Below, piece after piece: positions 20,308-26,750 of a stretch of 26,750 bases of DNA; within the stretch, counting starts at the first letter, position 1; every line of letters begins with the position of its first letter. The position numbers and the translations under genes were made by a program. Below the pieces are notes generated by a model, which saw only the letters and a list, made by a program, of their open reading frames with translations, made no database searches and was not told the DNA's origin. The DNA comes from Sistotremastrum niveocremeum HHB9708 (Eukaryota > Basidiomycota > Agaricomycetes > Sistotremastrales > Sistotremastraceae). The stretch spans positions 1 through 26,750 of the forward strand of contig KV419442.1 of assembly GCA_001630475.1 (NCBI GenBank), in the 5' to 3' direction.

Positions 20308-21143
20308 TCCTGCTGTAAAATCCAGTCGCTTAAAATATCCAATTCACTCTCAAAAATTTTCGACGTCTTTTCAAAAAGCCCCTATATTCGACTACTACCC
20401 TATCGCATCTTACAATCTACCACCGCACTATCACCATGTCATCAGACACCGAAACGAAGGCATCTGGGTTGTCAGGGACCAAGATTCCCACTCTGATCCG
20501 CGCTAAAGGCCACGAGCCGTCCAACTTCCATACATGGAAGATCAAGCTCCAAGCGGTGTTCCAAGATGCTGGACTGTGGGAAGTCGTAATTGGAACCGAA
20601 AAAGCAAACATACCGACCTTAATTCGGTCCAAGACGATCCCCGTGATGATAGACGGTGTGATGAGGGAAGCAAAGACAGTCGGAAACGAGGAAGAGTACC
20701 AGAAAGCGTTGACCGACAACGCTGGATGGGTGAAGAAGGATCGAAAGGCGTGGCAGTTCCTCACTCAAAGTCTCGACGCCGACAGCATTACCATGGTCGA
20801 AGGATGCGCAAATACTGCCATTGCCTGGAGCCGACTCTACAACTACTTCTCAACTGCCAATACCCGAGAGAGTGGCCGAGTAATGCGGGAGATGAGCGGT
20901 TATGAGTGTAGAGAAGATATGGATGTGGACGAGTGGCTTACCGACATGCGGAAGATGTACTCCCGCTACAAGGCTCACGGCGGCACCAATATGCCTGACT
21001 CTATGTTCGCCGACACCCTTCTCGAATTGTTGCCGGACTCCTGGAACGGTTTCTGCCAAACGTTTGAGCAAACCCACAAAGGAAAATTGCTCAATTCCGA
21101 ATCTGTCATGGCCGATATCCGTACGGAGTGGTCTAGGCTCTCT

Positions 21144-21956
21144 TAAGGGTGAGCAGCAGATCCAGGTCACCCGCGGTTATACCCGCGGAAATCCTTATCC
21201 GGACCCGTTTTGACCCGGACCCGTGGGAGCCGTGATCCGAGGGTCCGGATAGGGTCCGGCTCTGGGTTTCGATTTCGCCGAAATCGGCTTTAACCGCGGA
21301 TATCCGAGATCCGCGATAATCAATATATTTACTATTTTCGATTATTTTATTCAATATAAATATCATTTTCCGACTATTTACTCGTGCTTTGTTTGTTCTC
21401 GTTTGCGATCGTGATCAGTTTGCGATCAAACAATGATCGTTCAACAACGCGCGAGCACATTTCGAACTCAGCTCTTCATCCTCAGCCTCTCCATCCACCG
21501 ACATCCAGCCATTCACCCTCGTCGCCATCGACATCCGCCCTCAACAACATCTCAACAGCATCCAATGAAGTACAAAACACACATACAGCAAGAATTGTGG
21601 AGATTAGATATGGATTAATGGGTGGATGGATGGATGTAGGGTTGGATGTAGGCTGAAGTGCAGGGAGAGGCTGGCGAAATGCTGGCCGAAAACAATATAA
21701 ATAATAATATCAATATTGTATCTATATATTCGAATAAATAAACCAATTTTAAAACAATTTATATATTCAATCCGCAGGTCAACCGCGCTCCGCGGGTCTT
21801 CCGTTCCGGATACGGCTCTATCCTCGGGTTCGGGTCCTCCGGATCCGGATAAAAAGGGTCCGGATAGCCTCCGGATCCAGGTTTGGCTTTCGAGAGAGGC
21901 CCGACCTGCGGGTCCGGCTCGCGGATAAGCCGCGGGTAGACCCGTGCTCAGCCTTA
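21144..21956. mobile_element. Non-autonomous hAT element, 813 bp, in gag
   Basis: Flanked by GGCTCTCT (21136-21143 and 21957-21964), an 8-bp target duplication as hAT elements make. Ends: TAAGGGTGAGCAG on the left and the complement of TAAGGCTGAGCAC on the right. Subterminal parts are packed with ccggaccc/gggtccgg and cgcggat-type motifs in both orientations; the middle is AT-rich. No transposase is seen. Its removal with one target copy rejoins the gag frame exactly. Confidence 0.8.
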
Positions 21957-22698
21957 GGCTCTCTCGTCGCCGTCCTGAAGCACTTTCCTCCATCTTCAGT
22001 GCGAGGGTTACCGCCGACCGAAAAAGGAAGCTCGAGGGCGCTTCATTTTCAAACTCCCCTCGCCCAGCGACTCGGCCCAGGTTGCCTACTTGCTCAAACT
22101 GCTCAAAGGTCGGTCATACTGCGGCCAACTGCTGGGGTCCTGGTGGAGGTGCTGAGGGTCAGTTCCCGAACGGATATAAAGGAAGGAGGGACCTTCCTAG
22201 GGCTGGGCCGGTTGTTCGGGCCACCCATTCTGCAGTGGCAGATCGAAATGCAACCTCGGATGCGCCTTCAGTGTCCACAGCGAGCCTTGGAAAGTACAAG
22301 ATATGTCAACTGACATTTCCTGACGACGAAATCGAGCCGCAAATTTCCATTCCCATATTCAGCGCCAAATTACCTAAAGGGAGCGGCTTCTTTCATGACA
22401 GCGGCGCTAACCGGCACGTTGTACACGACCGCTCCCTCTTCAGCGACTACATCCCCATCAACCCCATTCCAGTCTCAGCTTTTGGTGAAGACCTTGTCGT
22501 GGAAGCGGTTGGAAAGGGATCTGTCTTCGGGGAACTGCACTACGATGGCAAAACGACCGGCATTCGACTCACCAACGTCCTCCACATCCCTGAAGCTCGC
22601 CAAAACCTTCTATCCGAAGTCCAATTCAACAAGTACGATGTCTTCGCTGAGTTCATCAAAGGAGGGGTGTTATTGAAGTCGGAGGGAGAGGTGATTGG

Positions 22699-23217
22699 TA
22701 GTGTTCCAAGGTCCAGTTGCCGTGACCGGTGGCAACCGGCAGTCGCGACCGGACCGTGACCGGACCGCAGTTGCTGGTTGCCTAGGATCTTGGAAAATCA
22801 GGCAACCGGCAACCGCAGTCATGACCGGTCGTGACCGTGGTCGCAACCGAGGACCCTTAAGGGTCCCCAACCAGGGTACCCAGAGGGTATTTTGCGTCCC
22901 AAATGGGCATCTATGGTGACATATCTGGTATATATTGGTCTCTATATGCATGTACCACATCATGTGAGGTGTATATACAGTATATATAATAGAATAATGA
23001 TTAAAATATTGATAAAAGACCAGTTGTGACTGGAAAAAGTGGCCATGACTGGTTGCGCAACTGGTCGCAGCCATGACCGGTTGCCGGACCGCAACCGCAG
23101 TCGCAGTTGCCAGTCATGCAAAATTTTGGACGGCAACCGGACCGGCAGTTGCCAGTCGCACCCTCCAGGGGTCAAAAGTCCAGTCGTGACTGGACCTCAG
23201 AACACTAGTGATTGGAG
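22699..23217. mobile_element. Non-autonomous hAT element, 519 bp, in pol
   Basis: Flanked by GTGATTGG (22691-22698 and 23218-23225). Ends: TAGTGTTCCAAGGTCCAGT on the left and the complement of TAGTGTTCTGAGGTCCAGT on the right. Many copies of gcaaccgg/ccggttgc and atgaccgg lie near both ends; the core is AT-rich with tatata runs. No transposase. The family differs from the 813-bp element by its repeat motifs. Removal restores the pol frame between protease and integrase. Confidence 0.8.
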
Positions 23218-24172
23218 ATGGGGTGTTAGAGGAGAAGGAGGGGATGTTCAAGGTTCATTTCTCTCCAACACCCCAGGTTCGCGTCGACAACGAATCCACG
23301 AGCACTACCCAGCGTTCCGAACCTATCGCCATGGCCTCCACCAGCTCAAGATCTGTCGACGAGCTTTTTTTCACCGCCTGATAGGTCACTCCGGGAGCGA
23401 TGGCGTAAAACACCTATCAAAATCGTTCGACGGCTTAGTGATCACTCCCTCACGACACCATGACCCCAACCACGTCTGCGACGGTTGCGCCAGGGGCAAA
23501 ATACACCGTCTACCATTTCCTTCTTTCACCGATACCCGCGCCACCTCCGTTCTGGAGAGAGTACACTCCGATGTCGGCGGCCCTCTCCCAAACGGCTACG
23601 GAAACGCAAGATTCTACATTACTTTCATCGACGACTTCTCCCGTCACGTCACTCTTTATATCATGGCATCAAAAGACGAGGCTCTCAGCAAATTCATTGA
23701 ATACAAAGCCTTCGCCGAGAATCTTCATGACACAAAAATCAAATTCTTTCGAAGCGATAATGGCGGGGAATACACTTCCAAAGCTTTCCACGACCTCCTG
23801 TCCGATGCTGGCATCCTACATGAGCTCACCATCCCTGATTCGCCTCAGCAGAACGGCGTGTGCGAGCGATACAATCGCACACTTCAAGACATGGTTCGGC
23901 CAATGCTTATTACGCGAGCCGTAAGCGTCTTCTTCTGGCCTTTTGCTTTCAAAGCTGCGAGCCACATCAAAAATCGACTCCCGTCTTCCTCCCTTCCTCC
24001 TCATACAACTACGGTTGCCCCTGAGTCCTTAGTAGAATATTTCAAAATACAATTTTCGTTTTCATTTCTCACGATAGGTTACCCGACGAGTTTCGCCGAG
24101 GCCACTTTCTTGGTTCAGCCAAGTTACGGGGAGAGATATCATGTCGATCTGTCGAGAGTTTATAATATCTAG

Positions 24173-24788
24173 CTCTCTTGTATACGCTACATGTAACTCA
24201 CCACTTTGGTTTCTTGGATTAACTTCGAGGTCTTTCTATGACATGCAAGACGCTTGGCAAGACGCGGAGTGGACGGAGTCCCCAGTCAGGCTCGTACTTT
24301 GATTCCGAACGCGTCCGTCACTGCTCCGGGGGCCAATATCTACGTTACGCATATCGTTTGAGTTGATCAATGATCCAAGTCATTTGAAACCGTCTTACAG
24401 TGTAATTATATTCACCATCCGCTTGCGGATACTCTATCATGAGCCTCCGAATGTCCCGACTCGCCATTTTTGCTTTATTCACCCAGCCTGTTTCGCTGAC
24501 TTCAACTTTGCTTTATTTGCAACCTGCCCGCCCAAATTTGCCATGATTCGTCATACAACCCATGTCTTCCGAGAAGAGCCTCAACATATCAAATATTTGG
24601 TCGACACAATTTGCTTCCAACAGCGTTCAAGTCGGTTCAATCGCCATATGTTAGCAGCATAAGTACTATAAGACCACCTATTTCATCCATCGGAGGACAT
24701 GTGTGATTGCCGGATGAGCTATGATATTACATAGCTTAAAATATTCCGGATAAACGCCTATTCCTCACGTTAGAATAAAGGAGGAAAA
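24173..24788. other. Unassigned region after the truncated copia element
   Basis: No reverse transcriptase, LTR or other recognisable feature. A 99-codon plus-strand frame (24363-24662) is unrecognised. At 24703-24751 an imperfect dyad (ccgga...agctatg...catagct...tccgg) could form a stem-loop beyond the 3' end of the minus-strand gene that follows. Confidence 0.3.
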
Positions 24789-25611
24789 TCACATGGTGTT
24801 GAGAAAAAACTTGACTGCATGACGGCATAAGTGACTTGACAAGAGTGCGAACGTGAGGCGTTGTATCCAGCGACGCAACACAGTATGACGTGGATAAGGA
24901 GAGTGCTGCTGTCTTTGTATTGGTAATCCCATATCCAAGGCGTCCCACATCCAACAATGTATTTCATATCGATACTTGGAGAGCGGCATTTCAGAGGCGT
25001 TCCTGAGGCTGTCGGGAAAGCTGATAGGACATTTGGACGTGGTGGACTTGATAACATAATTGCCAGGGAGATGTTGAATGTAGGTGAAGATGTTGAGAGG
25101 TAGGAGCACGCTGAGTCGTTCAGGAACAGAATTACGGAACAGCATATCGGTTGACGAAATGGAATGTACTAGTATAGGCACCGTCAGCTGTGAGAAATCA
25201 TGATGGATAGGCGGTCGAGTATCGGGAAGGAATGGACGCCGCGGAAACGTCATATGGAGTGTCTCACCGCAGTCATGTCATCATCCACGTCCGCATCGCT
25301 CTCGACATCTTGCCTACGATCTCAAAGTCGACGCCCAAACATTTGTCGAATTTCTCACGGTGTTCTCTCTTTAGACGAAGTTCTCATTTTGAACATGTTC
25401 AGATGCTGCCGTTGATGCTGTCTTGCTCTGTGGATTCGATTCAGCTCTCGTCATGTCATTGAACGCCAATGACTGAGATACACTTTTGTACTAGCTGCGG
25501 AGCTGAAGTCAGTGGGAAAGAAGCATGTCAATCACGACCATGATACTTACGATTCGGATGTGATTCGTTGTAGCCTGCGAAAGAACCGTAACCCAGGCCG
25601 ATGCCAGTCAT
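24789..25611 (-). CDS. Possible multi-exon gene, unrecognised
   Basis: Read on the minus strand, the last exon runs from about 25193 (after tctcacag) to TGA at 24789, about 134 residues of mixed composition (IFTYIQHLPGNY, then WMWDALDMGLP, a basic end). A consensus donor (gcg/gtgaga) and an acidic exon with QDVESDADVDDDMTA lie upstream in matching phase, and before that an exon ending ERTP joins in phase. A start may be ATG at 25611, followed by a GLGYGSFAGY stretch and a gtaagt donor near 25550, but the join between this exon and the rest is not settled. No family recognised. The gene borders the copia remnant and may itself be decayed. Confidence 0.35.
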
Positions 25612-25883
25612 CGTTGAGTTCGTGCAGCTATGGGCACCTCAAGTTGACAGTAGTCGTCGATCTCAGTTCAGTGACGTCGGCCGGTTGTTGGCAGATATAC
25701 TGAGACAAAGATGAACCCTCTTTGACAGTGGAAGATAGATTTCTGACAGCTAGATCTTGAGATGTCGCCGCGCGCAAGGTAGCAGAGCACGGCATGATTT
25801 GATTGGCGTTTAAACTCCGCCGACTATAGTGGACCGTGTCAACAAAAAAGATTTTGACACGCACATGCACTTTTCTACGCACA
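25612..25883. other. Intergenic region
   Basis: No gene supported. At 25836-25860 gtgtcaa and ttgacac face each other across an A-rich loop and may mark the outer edge of the foldback element to the right. Confidence 0.3.
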
Positions 25884-26296
25884 CAGACTGAAAATTTCCT
25901 TTTTGGGACATCATTTTGCGCACACATTGTCATATTCAAATATATTTTGATTTTTTGGGCCCAAAAATACTTAAGTCCTTTAAGTGTCCATGTGTGTGCA
26001 ATTTCACCATGTGTGCGCGTAAAAAAACCATGTGCGTGTTGTTGTGTTGCAAAATACACACACATGTACTTTCCACACACAAAACTTAAGGTACCTTAAG
26101 TTAAGTACTTAACTTATTAAGTCATGTGTGCGCAAAAGTGGTCTGCGTGTGTGGAAGAACCATGTGCGCGTTTTGTGCAATCCAAAAACACACACACAGA
26201 TGATGCCAACACACACACAGATGAAAAGAAGGCAAACACACACATGGGACAAAATTTGCACACACATGTCACATTTTCCCAAAAAGGAAAGTCTGC
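25884..26296. mobile_element. Foldback-like element with GT/CA motif clusters
   Basis: The outer inverted repeat is CAGACT plus TTTCCTTTTTGGGA (14 bp at 25895-25908; complement at 26277-26290). The exact midpoint of these arms is 26092/26093, which is also the centre of a perfect 20-bp palindrome (26083-26102, around GGTACC). A second 20-bp palindrome (26097-26116, around AGTACT) overlaps it. Between arms and centre lie about ten copies of atgtgtgtgc-like or complementary cacacacatg motifs, often spaced by about 20 bp. No coding capacity and no clear target duplication. Confidence 0.5.
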
Positions 26297-26750
26297 AATG
26301 CCCGAGTAGGCAGGATATCAGGATTAGGGGCAGCAACTTAGAAAGAGCTATATAGGCATTGTAAACAAAGTTGAAGGTGCTTATGTAATCAGAAAATCGA
26401 AATGCCTTAGTGAGACACTGAGAATTGAACCTGTGACTTCCCAGAAGTGCCAAAATTGGCAAAGGACTTATCCAATTCTCCATGATGGCTTGTACTGGGG
26501 CCTGCCTCAAAAGGCATTTTAATATCTTTTGGCTTCTTTCCACCATTGATATGGCTTGTTCCTGTTATATCTTCATCTTTCACCTGTGGTTGCACTAGGA
26601 TGCTTGCAATACAGTTAATTTTGATGGTTTTCAGAGGATGAATTCATACATCTTCAAGTTCAAGTTGTAATATCTCCATGAGTTTTCATCTTGAAAATAT
26701 GAAACAAAGTGCTGCCAAAAGCCCTTGAGGTTGCCCATCCATGAACATTG
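26297..26750. other. CpG-poor decayed tail, possible repeat remnant
   Basis: Almost no CpG: I count one between 26341 and 26750, while TG and CA are frequent. The rest of the window is CpG-rich. On the minus strand a 62-codon frame (26595-26407) with a KDEDITGTSHINGGKKPKD start looks protein-like, flanked by stops. I infer an old, methylated or RIP-like mutated repeat; no family recognised. Confidence 0.4.

Larger units (their letters stand above)
20436..24172 (+). pseudogene. Copia gag-pol, interrupted and 3'-truncated
   Basis: Coding segments: 20436-21143, 21965-22698 and 23226 onward. Leaving out the two hAT insertions with one target copy each gives one frame. Gag (UBN2/retrotran-gag-like, residues about 1-236) is followed by a zinc knuckle, CSNCSKVGHTAANC (22091-22132), then a protease with DSGA at 22397-22408. 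The integrase has an HRLIGH and HVCDGC zinc-binding head and a core with D (23570), D (23756) and E (23864), the last two in D-35-E spacing. A run of seven T at 23365-23371 puts the integrase out of frame; eight would restore it. After about 24015 the expected TPYEAW-like link, reverse transcriptase and RNase H are absent and the frame runs into unrelated sequence until 24172. The copy cannot move by itself. The ATG at 20436 follows a ccaccgcactatcacc leader. Confidence 0.8.

Noticed and set aside
21400-21700. ORFs inside the 813-bp hAT element as a possible transposase fragment
   Set aside because: They are short, lack catalytic or dimerisation motifs, and cross AT-rich DNA with many stops.
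26400-26490. tRNA-like ggttcaattc on the minus strand, suggesting a SINE head
   Set aside because: The match is limited to a B-box-like stretch with a poor A box, and it lies within an open protein-like frame; no cloverleaf could be drawn.

Overview
The window looks like fungal nuclear DNA, most likely from a basidiomycete. Genes are cut into many small exons by introns of about 42-92 nt (mostly 48-60) with GTRNGT donors and YAG acceptors. There is a secreted ferritin-like protein of the Rds1 type, a Ty1/copia element with an initiator-tRNA half-site primer, and small non-autonomous DNA transposons. No rRNA, tRNA, CRISPR or bacterial operon was found. The species cannot be named from the sequence alone.

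Layout. (1) About 345-2667 (+): a divergent member (A) of a protein family, with an in-frame TAG. (2) 2668-5380: poorly resolved DNA with a few weak ORFs. (3) 5592-7976 (B) and 8392-10655 (C), both +: two tandem intact family members of 11 exons each. (4) 10656-13560: a flank related to the one beyond D, a small Cys/His-rich gene (11723-12172), and weak ORFs. (5) 13960-14998 (+): a four-exon Rds1/ferritin-like secreted protein. (6) 18899-16035 (-): a third intact 11-exon family member (D), inverted relative to B and C, with a 526-bp MITE in one intron. (7) 19695-19892: a short array of hairpin repeats. (8) 20022-about 24015: a 3'-truncated copia element (LTR, primer site, gag, protease, integrase) carrying two separate hAT-type insertions with 8-bp target duplications. 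(9) 24789-25611 (-): a possible multi-exon gene. (10) 25884-26296: a foldback element built on GT/CA motifs. (11) 26297-26750: a nearly CpG-free decayed tail.

The central observation is the local family A/B/C/D. B, C and D share 11 exons with matching intron phases, and two exons keep nearly or exactly the same length in all three. A shares the last three intron positions and phases. The C-terminal, helix-rich half resembles the middle homology region of fungal zinc-cluster regulators, but no zinc cluster is visible. I infer a locally amplified, fast-evolving family of unknown, possibly regulatory, function. The Rds1-like gene lies between C and the inverted copy D. The right third of the window is a nested transposon accumulation.

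Exon boundaries were assigned by hand from splice consensus, reading phase and comparison between paralogues. The summed exons of B, C, D, the Rds1-like gene and the small Cys/His gene are each an exact multiple of three with no internal stop.
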